Shown: in pieces, positions 11,224 through 23,789 of the stretch
How the letters are laid out: each line of letters opens with the position of its first letter
Position numbering within the stretch: the first letter of the stretch is position 1
DNA from: Pilatotrama ljubarskyi
Lineage: Eukaryota; Basidiomycota; Agaricomycetes; Polyporales; Polyporaceae
Assembly (NCBI GenBank): GCA_022385805.1
Contig: MU277683.1
Span: 372,001 to 436,000 of the forward strand
DNA length: 64,000 bases
Direction of reading: 5' to 3'
Position numbers and translations under genes: made by a program
Notes under the pieces: model-generated
What the model was told of the DNA's origin: nothing
The model's database searches: none
What the model saw: only the letters and a program-made list of their open reading frames with translations

Positions 11224-13361
11224 ATGACCGCGGACTACAGACTGCAAGTCCTCGAGGACCCCACGGTCGTCATTCAAGAGCTTTATCGCGCGCACTCCTC
11301 CGGCAGTTTCCCCCGCTTTGTAGCAGAACACTTCCGCAAACTCTTCGAAACCCAGAGCGCGTTCAGAAGGGTACAGTGAACACCCCCCGTTGATTTGTTG
11401 TTCCTGTCGACTCAAGAACACTCAGATACCCACCCTTGATGTGCGAAGGCCTCCAGAGTCTCATAGAGATCGTGCCCTGGTCCGCTTCCGCGCAATGGTC
11501 CAAGACACGTCCCTTTCCACCGAAATGTACCTCTCCGAGTTCGCAGACGGCAGCTGCGGTGGCTGGGGGATCTATGAGACAGAGGGTGGTAGCAGCTCTA
11601 GTTCCCGTGGTGTGGACTACGCGAACTTGCGGGAGTGCAATGTTTTGTGGGCCACAAGTGTGCCCGCCGAATCCGAGTGGATTGCAGATGAACTTGACGG
11701 AGTGACATCAGGTGCGTTGTTAACGTCTTGCAGGCTGCCTTACGGCTATTCATAATGCCCTCAGAGCGTCCCGTGATTCCTATTACTGCACCTGCCTCTG
11801 GGCGATCATACAAGTATCCCCATGCAGGCGCCGATCATGTTGGAGTTCAAGTCAAGGTCTGTTCCCCAACTGCGAGGACAATACCCAGCATCTCACTGCG
11901 CAACATCCGTAGGTCTATGACAAAGACGGCCTGGACTCGTTCAAATCCACCGAAATAGTTACGTTTGTGGGGATCCTCTCCTCCGAACCGTGAGTCCGCT
12001 CTCCCATCCCTCCTTGTATGCAACGAATGCTCATGTAGCCGGCGACACTAGGTGTAGTCTGGATCAAACTAGCGCGTCCCCCGCGGACTCACCGACCCTC
12101 CACGTCCTCTTCACGCAACCGCACACGTCTACGCTTCTCCCGCGCCCATTCCCTCGCGTAGAGAGGCCTGTTCAAGAAGCCCACATTGTCAGCGCTGACA
12201 AGCAAACGCCACAACGCATCGCGGGAGATAATGCTCAAGTACGAGAAGAGCTTATCTCTTGGATCGCCGATGAAGGTCTTGGAGGCGACCGCGTAGCTGC
12301 AGAATGGGTTGTCCTCTCCTGCATTTCCCGGGTGTAAGCTGTCTGGGATGATCTAGCATGTTAGAGCATGATCTGACCGGCGACCTCATCATAGTCAATC
12401 GCGACACCCGCCCCTTCATCCACCCTCCCTTACCATTTCTCGCTTCCCGCCACCTCTGCCCGTACCCTCTACGAGTCCATCCGCGCCACTGCCCACGCCC
12501 ACCCTGTCTGCAGTTCTGAAGCTACTCCTCCCACTCATGCACACGCTACCCCTCTCGCTCGACACGCTGAACAAGAGCCAATTCGTGCCAGAGAGCAGAG
12601 ACGAGGATCTGCATGCCGGCGTGCTGCAGCTCCCGCAGGGAACAGTGCTTCTCGTCACCGAGGGCGGGGTGCGCGAGGGTCAGCTCCTCGAGCGGGGTAC
12701 GTTGTCGTTCTTGTCAAGAGCCTCCGTAAGCTGAGTTTTACCAATGCAGGTGTCATGAACGTCCGCGCACTCCAGGACGTCATGGACGCACAAACGCTCG
12801 CTTACGTCTTCCCCTACAGCCAATTCTCCTTCCCCACGGACATCAGCTGTATCGTCCTCAGCGAAGGCCGCAGGAGCACGTTCTTCAAGACGGACTTGAA
12901 CGTGCCCTTGCGTGCACCAACGACGCCTACTGCGGTCGCGGCGCTCTATAAGCCCGCGGACGAGTTGAAGCTGCCCTCTGCAGAGAAGCTGGCGGCGTTT
13001 AGGGACCTAGTGGTCGGCGCCAGGGTGGGGAAGGTTCAGGTGCCGGAGGCGACGTCTGAGGTATGTGCTCTGCTCAAGGAGCGTGCCGCCATTTCGCGAG
13101 AAGCTGACGCGCGAATACCCCGCAGCACATCCAAACCGAGTTCGTGCGTGAACGTCAGGGCGACCGGAGCTTGACCGCAGATGACCTGATCCGACGGATG
13201 ACTGTAGCAAAGTGCGTACACCTCACTAGCCGGTCGCTTTCCATGACCCTGACAGATAGCACAGGCTATATGCGCTCTCCCAGCACGAGCCTTCGTTGAG
13301 CGTCGAGACATGGCAGCGCGCAAAGAAGTTCGATGACGAGCGGAGGGCATTGGTGGCGTGA
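11224..13361 (+). CDS. Mini-chromosome maintenance complex-binding protein (MCMBP/ETG1)
   Basis: MCMBP binds MCM2-7 helicase subunits in the nucleus and is needed for normal helicase assembly or removal and for sister-chromatid cohesion. The protein begins MTADYRLQVLEDP at 11224. It continues after an intron at 11371-11425 with RDRALVRFRAMVQDTSLSTE, the conserved MCMBP N-terminal segment. Later segments are VGVQVK joined across an intron to VYDKDGLDSFKSTEIVTFVG, TLHVLFTQPH, the helical WIADEGLGGDRVAAEWVVLS, LNKSQFVPESRDEDLHAGVLQ, and RALQDVMDAQTLAYVFPYSQ. The last exon ends WQRAKKFDDERRALVA with TGA at 13359-13361. There are at least seven exons, and some internal junctions (about 11.7-12.4 kb) are traced only roughly. 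It converges on the mutase gene, with only about 155 bp between the two stops. Confidence 0.9.
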
Positions 13362-13516
13362 GCTTCGCCTACTGCACCGCGCGTTCTGGGAGTGGCTGCT
13401 GACGAGCCCTGAAAGCTAGTTTATGAACGGTCCATGGTCCTTGTATATGATCTAGCTGGTACTCTGAAATAGAGCTTCTTGTTTGCACTTCTGACAGTTC
13501 GCTTCCAGCCTCACGC

Positions 13517-16451
13517 TCACGGCTTTCCGAGCCCGTTCTTATCTGCCTCCATCCAAACGTCCGACAGCTCTTGTACGACCTTGTGAAGAAGCTCACCAAC
13601 GGCGGCACCGTCTTTGCCACTGCCTTCCAGGTAGTACTTGATCTACACCGCAAGTTCAATGAGCGGACCCAGTACATAGTGACCGTTCACGCACCTTGGG
13701 CTCTGTTCCACTCGTCCTGGCATCCGCAGGAGGAAGTCAACAATCACCAGGCGCACGGCCAGGCTACATATTGACAACGCACCTTGTGGTCAGGGTGATT
13801 TTCGTCCCATCCGCCTTGTTCTCCGCCCGGAACTGGATCATATGTCCTGATGAGAGCGGGAGCGTCGGCTTGTAGCTCGGCGGGTTCCCGCTGTCGTACC
13901 CGACCGTGAGGTCGCGCACGCGGGTCACCTCGAGCCCGGCGATCGTCGTAGGGTAGTGGGGCATCCCGTCCTGAGTAGCGCTGCCGTCGTAGTTGCGGAG
14001 ACGCGCGAAGATGGCGTTGATGGTCTGCGGCTCGGTGCAGACGAAGTAGGAGTTGCTCGTCTGACGCATAGGGCCAGTTAGCCTGCAGGAAGCGGGCGTG
14101 AAAGATCTAGCGTACCTGGAAGTAGCCGTAGCTGCATCGAAGGATCCGTTAGCTGGGGCATCGAGTGCAACACCAGTACCGATACTGCATACCGTTCGTA
14201 CAGCTCGTTGAGGTGAGCGCTGGCCGTCTTGCCCGCATTCTTGAGCATGACAACCAATTCCGCGAACATAACCTGCAGCTGCTGCGTGAGACTGTGCGTC
14301 GCCACGCCGAAGGCCATACCACTGACCGAGGCAGCAACACCATCCTTGTCCCGCAGCTCAGAGCCAAACATGAAGCCTATAGCTTCTTCATAGCCGAAGG
14401 GCACTTCGTACCCCTCCTTCTCGAGGTTAAGTGCAGTGTTACCGATGTACTTGAAGCCTGTCACAAGCGAAGAATCAGCCGCTCAAGGTGAAGATAGGGC
14501 TCCCAGTGAGCAGGAACTGCTCACCAGTGAGACATTCGGCGAACTTGAACGCCTCGGCCTGAGCCATGGCTTCGATCATCTTTGAGCTTACGGTGGACGC
14601 GACCATCGCGAGCTTGGCTGCAGGACTGCTCAGCTACATGCAAATATCACGGAATGAAATAGGCAATACCCAGCGGCTTGCCGGACGCCTTATATTTGTC
14701 TAGGCATGCGCTGGCGAACAGGGTGCCGAGTTGGTCACCGGTGAACTGGATCCACTTTCCATTTGGCCTGCAGAATCTCTTGGTGAGCGCGTGGACGGGA
14801 AGGCGGTGGGCAGGTTACCCTTTCTCCGCAGCGGCGAAGCGGTCGGAGTCCGGGTCTTGGGCCAAGATATAGTCCGCTCCTACTTCTTTGGCGGTCGCGA
14901 TCGCAAGGTCCTATTGACAGGATCAGCGCGGTTTCCTTGCAACGGCAGCCTATACCTACCAACGCCCCTACAGACAGTCCGTGTCAGTTGCTCTATATCC
15001 AAGACGGTTTACGCAAGCACACGCACCCTTCTCTTCTGGATTGGGGAACTTCACAGTAGGGAAATCGGGGTCTGGCGATCGCTGGGCTTCTACCGGGATG
15101 TACTGCGGCAGGCCGAACAGCTCGAAGGATCTCATCATGGCGGGATCGCTGACGCCATGCATGGATGTGTTTACAAACTTCAGCGAAGTCTGTGCGTTGA
15201 GCGACCTGTACCCAGCATTCACCTGAGCAGCCTCCAAGCGCTACCGGGGAGTGTGACGCACCGATAATGGCAGAGAGACTTGATATACTCGAAATAGGCG
15301 GCATCATCAAACTTGCGAAGTAAAGGTGAACTTGCGAGACTTTCGATGCTCAGTGGACGTGGTTCCTGATGTTCCCGAATAGAAGCCGAGATGCCCTTGT
15401 CGTGGGGTTCGATGATCTACAGAAGCAATGAGGACACACGGAAACGTTTCGATGCGGCTGCTAGATGCACCTGCACCGCGTTCTCCCAGTAAACCTGAGG
15501 AGAGTCAAGTATGTTCGGCCAGAATCCTATGATTACGGGTGACTGGAGACACCCACCTTATAGCCATTGTCATCCTACTCAACTCTAATCAGCGTATCTT
15601 CAGCAGTATTTCTTGGTATATTACCTTCGGATTGTGGCTTGCTGCAGCATTCAATCCAGATAAGCATGAGCTGATTGATAAACCGCACCCTTCAGTAAAA
15701 CTGACCTGTGATCATGACGCCGCAAGCGGCGTTCTTCGCCTTGACAGTGAAGGGCACGCTGAGCACAGTCAGGGGGAAGCATCAGACCTGGGGACTGGGA
15801 CAGAAACTTACAGAGGTGTGTGGATTACCCCGTCATGGAAGTACACAGGCGTTTCTTGGTCGATGAAGGCTGCGGCAGTCAATTTCGCCCATTTCTCCGA
15901 GTGGTGACGGTGGTCGTGCCCGACCACCACGCCTCGCGATCGAGCGTCCTTCACGTTCTTCAGGACATACGCACACAAGCCCTTGGAGGTGATTCAGTCG
16001 GAATGAGGTCATGAGGTCGTCTCGAGTTGAGGGTAAGATTACCTGGGACGCTTGGATTATGATCAAGTCGTTCATGCGTGCCCATCCGGCCTCCATTCTA
16101 CCGCGCAAGCCTGCGAGAGACATTAGGTGAGATATATAATGTATCCTATATCACTGCACATACCTGCCGTTCCGAACTCGATCCTTGGGCTGGAATGCAA
16201 GGGGCGCAGAGTGAGCTACTTTAACGCGAAGGGCATGGTTCTCTTGGGCGTACGTCATCCGTTTACGGATTTCTGTGATGTTGCCATCATCCACAAGTTT
16301 CCGAATTTCTGCTCTCGTCTCCTCGTTCTACACCACACATGAATTGTCATGATGGTTAGTAAGCTCGGACATACCACCAACTTGAATCTCAGCGACTCAC
16401 AGGATCGAGGCGAAGCCATTGGTCTACTAGATCTTTCAATTCCGGATCCAT
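13517..16451 (-). CDS. Phosphoglucomutase 2 / phosphoribomutase (alpha-D-phosphohexomutase)
   Basis: Cytosolic phosphosugar mutase interconverting sugar 1- and 5/6-phosphates via a phosphoserine. The start MDPELKDLVDQWLRLDP lies at 16451. FGTAGLRGRMEAGWARMNDL follows near 16.1 kb, then the catalytic-serine loop ITA-SHNPK, the metal loop DPDSDR (about 14.85 kb), the sugar-binding GYEEAIGF (about 14.38 kb) and the phosphate loop TSGTEPK. The end is SDVWMEADKNGLGKP, with the stop at 13517-13519. The PGM2-like subfamily (PGM2 in animals, PRM15/PGM3 in yeast) is favoured over classical PGM1 by the GTAGLRG motif. Splicing is unusual. Several motifs sit on tiny exons: 15625-15641 (17 nt, SHNPK), 15557-15574 (18 nt, DDNGYK), 15471-15494 (24 nt, VYWENAVQ) and 13695-13716 (22 nt, TSGTEPK). 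All have GT-AG borders and keep the frame. Whether it prefers ribose or glucose phosphates cannot be read from the sequence. Confidence 0.95.
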
Positions 16452-16879
16452 GGTCTACCCTAAGGGGTCAGAGCGGCTGTATACGCGACAATTTTGACGT
16501 ACCTGTAACGCTCAGACAAAGTGTACAGAGCCAAAGTCGTTCGCACCGCCTCGGAAAGTGATGGTCGCCCTGAACTAGATGAAACTTCCATATCGGGACG
16601 CTGGTACCTCCTGACAGCTTAAGCATGGAACGAGCGTTACAGTATTAGATGCGCGACGAGGCTACTAACGGTAAAAACATAGGTGCTGGAACAAAGCCGT
16701 CCATACTAGTCCTGGAAGGCTTGTGCAAAAGGTCCGTGACTACTTATAGCCATGGACTCGGATGAATTTTGTACTTAGATCAACCCTCGTGCACTCAGCC
16801 TGCTGCAAGATACTAGAGATAGTGCCACCAGGAGTACGGTCTTGAGTACAAAGGGACAGATCCCCGCGCGCCAAACAGC
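16452..16879. other. Intergenic, mutase promoter
   Basis: About 430 bp between the mutase start and the acyltransferase stop, both genes on the minus strand. No gene, repeat or clear core-promoter element was seen. Confidence 0.4.
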
Positions 16880-18687
16880 CTAGGAGGTGACTTCGACGTT
16901 ATAAGGAAAATCGTGTGCGTGCAAGTCCGATTCTATCGAATTCCTGACCCCGTCTCCGATCGACCTTGGTACAGCGAAGTAGACATCCCACTGGCACGAA
17001 TCGTCAGGGGATTCCGCATTGCACTTCAAACCGTCTGTCTGGGTTTCCGGGTTGGACTGGAATATCCTGACATATCGGTTATTCAAGCCGGCAGTATAGA
17101 ACCGCGTGGAGCCTGGGTAGCCAAAATGAGCCGATCGCCAGTTGATGCTGTCACACAGAGGTCGGTGAGCATGGCATACAAGCGCACGAATGCATGAAGA
17201 CCTACGTCGCGTTGGAATTCACAGACAGTTTTCCAGGAGATGCGATGAAAATCCAAGAGTGGCCGCGGTTGACAATTGATAACATCGAGGTACTGGCGAC
17301 CGCCATATACTCTTCTACGAAGGTGGACTCCCTGCAGCGCGAGATCGACTGACGGAGTGCAACGGCCACATCAGACAGGCTCAGGGACGCCGACGTTAAG
17401 GTCGTGGGTATCTGAAACATCATCAGCAAATTCAGCTACGGGGCTTCCCGTATGATCGGATTCGTACGATATAAATGGCATTTCCGGCTACATCGGGGCT
17501 TGGTACGGCTTTCGGAACGTGTCGGTACTGTAACGGTGCATAAAAAATAATGAGTAGCTTGCAGGTAAACACGAGGTGATCGCAGGGGCTTTGACAGGCT
17601 TTGACTCACGCTCGCAGCATTCGTGATAGTGGTAATTGGCACATCCAAGTGACGATTGAGAACGTGGACTACGTATGCTGTCAACACATCTTGCGATGAG
17701 AGCCTCATGTTCCTCTCAACGACGGCCTCCATGACCTTCTCTTTGAGTCTGTTCAGCTGACTGGTGGATATCTTGAAGCTGACCCAGGACGTGTCCGCGT
17801 TCATATCTGCATATCGGTTGCCAAGTTCGTGGACCGGACAAGTCTCCCGCAGATGGAGCATAAGCCTCGAATAGCGCTCAATGAGACCACTGGATGGATG
17901 CGGGAAAACGCGCTTGTTGAAGGTGGGTGCAGGGTACTGATTGATATCACTTCCGGTATATTGCTCAGAGAGGTACCGCATGAAGCGCTCGAGGACAGTG
18001 GCATCCCCTACCCATTGCAAACGTGATTGAGTGACCACGTTCGGACTCTTAACACGATTCCAAGTGAGTCTCGCACCTAGAGCATGATGCCAGGAAACAC
18101 CGATGGCAGTCTCTGTCTTGGCCAGGGTGACCTTGAAGAGCAGCAGAGAAGACGTCTCGGGTTCGTTGCAGAGGGATGGTCCCAGCGAGTTTCCGGGTTG
18201 ACATTGGCGCGGCATGGCAAGGAAGTGACGAAGGGTCCGCTGTAGTACCCAGTTGTCCCCAATACCGACCGACGTGCTTGGTCTCTCTTCTACTTCGACC
18301 GCAAGGGCAAGATTGAGTAGAGAGATCTGTGTATGCAGGAACGCATCAGCATGCCAGAGTCCGTCATGCCATTTTATTTTCTGTATGAACCTCCCAATCA
18401 TCGCCTCGTCTGTGGAGGAACCCTGTAGTATGCGGGTACCGTTGCGCACATTCCGAGAGGGCATCTGTGAATCTAGGGATATCAACACGTGCGGGGATCA
18501 CTAGGACGTTCTCTATCTGTTGGCATAGGTGAAGGTCAGTTGGGTAGCATACAGAATGTCTGAGATATGTGGGACATTCCCGTACATAGTTCATCCATAG
18601 CTCGTATCCCGAGAGCGCGACGCAGCGTTGACCCTCTAAGGCAGTCGGTCGCTTCGAGTTGACCAGGAGACGTGTACTACGCATCAT
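16880..18687 (-). CDS. BAHD-type acyltransferase (transferase family PF02458)
   Basis: CoA-dependent O- or N-acyltransferase of the plant/fungal BAHD superfamily, usually in specialised metabolism; substrate unknown. Six exons: 18687-18391, 18326-18077, 18007-17610, 17527-17468, 17411-17206 and 17147-16880. They sum to 1479 nt, giving 492 residues, the normal family length. Start ATG at 18687, stop TAG at 16880-16882. The N-terminal half has PARVDIPRFTDALSECAQRY. The catalytic HxxxD motif is formed across the second intron as SWHHALG joined to DATVLERF. The C-terminal structural segment is INWRSAHFGYPGSTRFYT, which occupies the place of the DFGWG motif. The first intron has a weak GTTCAT donor. 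The second intron (18008-18076, 69 nt) is a multiple of three with no in-frame stop, so an unspliced copy stays open but splits the active-site motif. No other specialised-metabolism gene is adjacent. Confidence 0.85.
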
Positions 18688-19006
18688 GGACGACGGCTCT
18701 GAATGGTGTCATGGTAAGATACACACTCCTGGACATCGATATCGTGGAGACGACCAAATAGTACTGGGGCTTCTTCCGGCTTCCGATCCGGACGTCCGAT
18801 CACCACCGCTGGACAAGTCCGCTAGCACCACCAATACATCAAATTTACGGTATTGAAAACTGAAGGAGTGACTGAGTACTGAGGATTCGTGCAAAGTCAT
18901 GAGGTGGAGACTTGGGATGGAATACGGTACATCGCCTTACAGTAGGGAGTCAGCAGAACACGATAGAATAACGATAAACGATCTGTCGTGCGCGAAAGCT
19001 CTGAGA

Positions 19007-22000
19007 CTAGAAGGACTCGATGGGGCTGGTAGATAGGCCGGTCTCGTTGACTCTCGAGCTAGCGCTCGCTTCGCTCGTGGTGGCGGAGTTAAATGAGGTA
19101 GAGAGAGATGCCTGCCTTCTCAGCGAACGTCGCGAACGGGAGGAGCTAGATGAGGCAGCAGTGACCTTGGTGGGGGACGCCTTGGGTGTGGCTTCGGACG
19201 TAGTCGCTTGCGCAACGACCGAGGGGGAGGTGAAAGCGCCGAGTCTCGGCAGTCGGATCTTGAGCGTTGGAGTAGCCTCAGACTTCTGTTCGGGAGCACT
19301 GGCGGGAGCGGCGTGGCCATTCGCGTTAGGCGGAGTCACTGGCTTATGGTGGCCACGCGACGTATTGGCCGGGCCCTCAACAGTACTGTTGCCCTTCTTC
19401 CGGCCTGTTTGGGAGGAGCCTGCAGTCGTTCTCGCTGTGCGAGTGGATGGCCCCGGCTTCACCTCTGCATGTGAGGGGTCGTGCGAGCTGGTCGCGACAG
19501 CATCGGTGCCGGACGACACAGTAGCGCGGGCTGGTTGTGGCCGAGGATGTTGTCTGTTTCGTTTCGGTCTCACAGAGGCCGAGGCGGAAGAGGTGCTTGC
19601 CACCTCGGAAGGCTTGTCGACCTCGGGCGTGGCTTCAACGGCACTGGCCACTAATGCTGATGCGCTTGAAGTGCTCTCCGATGTCTGGGGAGGTCTAGCG
19701 GCCTTCCTCCGCGCGTCGGGACGCTTCCCAGAGGATATCACAAGTTCAGGGAGGTCGACGTCCATCGGTACCTCACCGTCTGCCCATCGTCCAGATCGTC
19801 TGGTAGAACGAGACCTGGCGGGCGCGGGGGTACGAGATGCCGCGGCACGGCGTGGCCTCGAAGAGCTCCCCGCAGTGTCTCCCTGAACGCCTTCGTCCGT
19901 ACTGGTCTGGCTGACCTGGTCGGGGATGTCCTGCACCAAAGTTAAGCGGCGAAAGGGGGCAAGGCATGGCAAGGCTTACATGAGCAACGCCGTTCTCTTC
20001 CTTCACTCGGAGCGGGGGCACGGTGTTGTTCGTGCCCGAAGTGTCCCCCTGTGAGCTGCCAGAGTTACTGCCTGACGGTCCCTCGCTTGCAGTTGATGCG
20101 TTCTGAAGACGGAGACCACATAATAGCTGTTCATGATCATGAGACCTAACCTACGTAGTATCATAAGATCAGGCTTACCTGGGCGAACTTCACGTCATCT
20201 AGCGTATACAGAGAGGGCTCGAGGGACATGGGTGGCAATCTGTCCTCGCCGTCGAGCGAGCTCAGCGAGGTCAATGGCGACGACATCCGGCTCGAAGCAT
20301 CAACCTCCCTACTACGGTATCTGTTAGGCTCTTCCCAAACGCGTCTAAAAGCGACTTACGCTTCACCAATTCCTCCACCGCCTTTAGAAACTTTGTCCCA
20401 GAAGTCAAGCGTTATGATCCTCTCTGGCACTCGATATCTACGACCGTTAATGAGGACCTCGTCCACATTGAGCCTCTGCGGAACAACAGCCGGTGGTGGT
20501 GCTGCATCTGTGTTTACGATTTCGATGATTCCATTGTTCCACTGGCGAGGTTTGGTGATGTCGATCGGTGTCGCATGAGCTCTGGGGATGCGATGCTTAG
20601 GTTGCTGAGGGTAGCGTTAGGGGACATAACATAGTAAGAGAAAAACAAAGACCTCACCAGTACGCGTTCCGCGTGGTTCGGACACATCCACTTCTTGTTC
20701 CAAGGGGGCATGAAAACCAACGGCGGATCCAAGCAGTCCAGGTGCCAGTGGAGATGGCAGTAATCGCACGAGATGATGGCCCTGCCCGTGTCATAGTTGA
20801 CGCCGCTGCTTGATGTTGTCCGCCTCGCCCGTTTCACAGTAGGCGAGTCGGCAGCGAGCCCTGGGGGTAAAGCTGAAGTTCCACATCGGAAACAGAGAAC
20901 TGGTTCGCCGTTGCGGTCTTTGAGTCTATAAGGATCACGGTCCTCCAACTGCCCATGGCGGCTTCAAGACGTTGTCAGATAGAAGAGACGAATGGAGATG
21001 GTCAGCGGCCTTACTTCAAGCGCGCTTGTTTGATCTCAGACGTATCCAAGTACGTGCCCCGGGCACTGCTACTGACTATATGCGCGTCTCAGTGAGACGG
21101 AGTACAAGCCTCGAGGGCGGAGGAGCTCACCGTCTTTGAAGAAGGTGCGGATATCATGTGGCAGTTGATATTCCGAGGGTATCCTGGTGCTCAGTTCGTG
21201 TATGAGTGGAGCCATGAACTTGAGCGATGCGGGTGGCTTGGGTGGTGGTCGCTATCCGGCCGCCCTGAATCATCACGATACACACGATTACGGATGATCT
21301 CTCACCTGCTCAAGAAGGCAAGCCGGACAAAACCACCTTTCGCCCTCCGGAAGGTCTGCTGGTTCCATCGGAGGATCGAGACACCACAGATGGAATGCTC
21401 TCGGACAGCCGTCGCAGTACACCAGAGAACCGAACGATCGGCAGGCGGAACAGTGGTCCTCATTGGACTGGATGCCAGGTGTTACGAGAGTAGACGAGTC
21501 GCAGACATCGGTACTCACCAGGGACGCGACTGCATCGTTACCAAGTGACACAACAGTCGGCTCCTCCTTCACTTTGACCACTGCATCTCTTTCCCTCTCC
21601 TTCCCCTTTCCACTATCCTTGCCCATTCGACCTCGAACCCGTTTCACCGGTAGTACGGACTCCGGAGGAGAGCCTTCAGCATGCGCAGTGGTTGCTCGGG
21701 ATACCATCACGTCGTCCGAGTCAAGGGGTATGGAAAGAGGGTCGTAGTCTGGTGCAAGTTGTGATGACGAGGCCGCGACTTCTGGCCCCGCGATTGGGTC
21801 CGACAAGGGGCCTCCGGCAGCAAGGTTACGGGCTGAAGCACGCTGAGATCTATTCCGTTCGCCACTGCTGACGTGTGTTCAAGAGGGCGTCGATAGTGGC
21901 CCGTCGTATCAATTTGCAAGGGGTTCCGGATGTCGTGCGAGAAGTGCCAGTTCGACATGAGCATCGACGCTGCAAGTGTTGGGAAATAATAGCGACGCAC

Positions 22001-22299
22001 CCCTTATCAAGACGGGCTCGTTTCCGCCTTGTGCCATCCATGTCGGTGGAGGCAGCAGGGATAGCACTCGCAAAATGGCTCGAGTACGTTGTCCCAGGGT
22101 CGGATGCGGGCAAGTATGAGAATGCGACAGTGGTCTTTTTGTGATCCTTCCTCGGAAGACCGACCTGCTGAAGGGAATCCAGAGGGGGCGGACCAGGGAG
22201 TATCTCCGTGGCTAAGGACGGATCACCTTCGAGGTGTGGAGGTTGTGAGACAGAGACTCCTGGGTGCAGATACGCAGGCAAGCTCTGCACGGACGCCAT
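19007..22299 (-). CDS. Two-PHD-finger nuclear protein, Rco1-like (Rpd3S/Clr6 complex II)
   Basis: Probable chromatin protein. The proposed start MASVQSLPAYLHPG (22299) leads to a basic patch TRRKRARLDKG. A GT-AG intron then joins this to SGERNRSQRASARNLAAGG and SDPIAGPEV. The first PHD finger follows at about 21.44-21.29 kb (CSACRSFGSLVYCDGCPRAF, then HLWCLDPP and WFCPACL). Next come a short region LPHDIRTFF (about 21.17 kb) and a second zinc finger at about 20.88-20.65 kb (VLCFRCGTSA, IISCDYCHLHWHLDCLDPPL, WMCPNH). The remainder is a Ser/Ala-rich disordered tail ending LSTSPIESF at 19007. Two PHD fingers flanking an FQLP/IRTFF-like segment match the architecture of Rco1, which with Eaf3 recruits Rpd3 deacetylase to H3K36-methylated genes. 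The family call is from architecture and is less certain than the presence of the fingers. The exact splice borders around 20.0-20.6 kb are not resolved. Confidence 0.75.
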
Positions 22300-22492
22300 C
22301 CCCAGGCGGTTCGAGCACGAGTGAGGCAAAGCGTGAGCCGAGAGAGCTCTGCGAGGGAGGAGCTGCACTTTCCGTCGGAGGCGTACACCTTCAAGAGACA
22401 GACACCGTCTGTGGCGGTGATGGCTGCAAGCGACGAAGTCCCTATGCTCAATTTCGTCCCTTCAGCTGCGGCTACCTGGATCGTTGCAACCC

Positions 22493-22501
22493 TATATATA
22501 T
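22493..22501 (-). promoter_or_regulatory. TATA-like box of the PHD-finger gene
   Basis: An uninterrupted TATATATAT lies about 195 bp upstream of the proposed ATG at 22299 on the minus strand. It is a reasonable core-promoter element and supports a start near there. Confidence 0.45.
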
Positions 22502-23780
22502 GATCTATGTATACACCCGAGCTTCCGGTTCGTCTAGCATCCCACGAGATTGAGCCTCTCATCGCAAAATCGTGTAGCTGCACCATGCACTATGTACAAA
22601 GATAGGTCCCGATCAACGCCATGAAATCACGGCATACAAAGAGCGACGGGGGCATCCCGACGCAATGGCCAGCACCGTCTGAAGCCCGGAAGGTGAGGCC
22701 AAGCTCCGAGGACCTGCACTGTTGATCGCAGAGGTCCAGTCAGCCTGCGGATTAGCGGTGACCATAGCTCCTACTGCATGAAGTGACTGAGCTCGCCGGC
22801 GATTGCGGTGAATTCGGGCCAGATCGAATGGCGATCCAAGCAGTGTTTACCTATTGCAAAGACACGCTAGTTCGGGTAGCGTGGTCGTTTGAGTAGCCAC
22901 AACTTGGTTGCTGCTCCTGACTGGCCATGGAACTGAAACCGCGGGTCAGTATCGCCCGGGCTATTGCGCAGAATGGTGCGGCATACCCGGGATACAGACA
23001 TGCAGAATAGTCGCTATGCAAGTAGTATGCCATCCTGCAATGCTAGTGGGTTCATCGGGAGAGCGTAACATACTCGAGGCGTTGACACTGGCGCCAAGAT
23101 TGAAGTCGATGTCGGATTGGGTCATTGGGAGGAGTTTGGGATGCTATCCCTAGACATACCTACGCAATAACACTACTCGCACTGGCCGGATGCTATCAAA
23201 TTCAGATGCAGACCAGTGAAGTATCACGACACCTTCCAGCCATCTTCCGTCGTGGAGTGCACGCAACCGGACCACATATCAGCGTAGTCTTTCTTCCTTC
23301 TTCCTAACAACGCTGTCCCGTGCCGACAGCGCTATGTGGGGATATGTAATAGCGCATGAAGCACGCTACCTGTCTCCAAAAGCCTATACAAGTCAGCATC
23401 CCGCCTTCTTACGCTTACAGACCTGACTTACGTTCCGTATAGTGTTCAGGACACAATCCTCGAAGCGCGACATTATGGGCGACTGGCTGTCATCCTACGG
23501 TATTGCCATATATAGAACTGGCATAGCTGTAGGCATGTCGCAGTCTTTGGGCTTGTGCATGCGCACACCCCTGCACAGCGATTCCGAGTCCCGTATGCGG
23601 TCCTGGTGCAAGGCGGGAAGGGGCGGGAGAACCACGTGTTTGCGACTCTCTCACGAGCGCCTCCTGTCTGCTCCACCTTGGGCGTTGCGTTCAACTTCCT
23701 TTGCCCGGTGCCATCCCGTTTCCCTCCCGTGCACATATGGTATGTGCCTGGGCCGCGTTCCTCGCGAGAATGTCTATGCA
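22502..23780. other. Gene-free interval
   Basis: About 1.3 kb in which the open frames are short and unrecognisable. It leads into the decayed SurE-like locus and may contain its eroded 5' part; the conserved metal-binding NDD loop expected at the start of such a gene was not found here. Confidence 0.4.
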
Positions 23781-23789
23781 GACGCAGAC

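Noticed and set aside
19020..19886. 288-codon plus-strand frame
   Set aside because: Antisense to the low-complexity Ser/Ala-rich tail of the PHD-finger gene; composition artefact.
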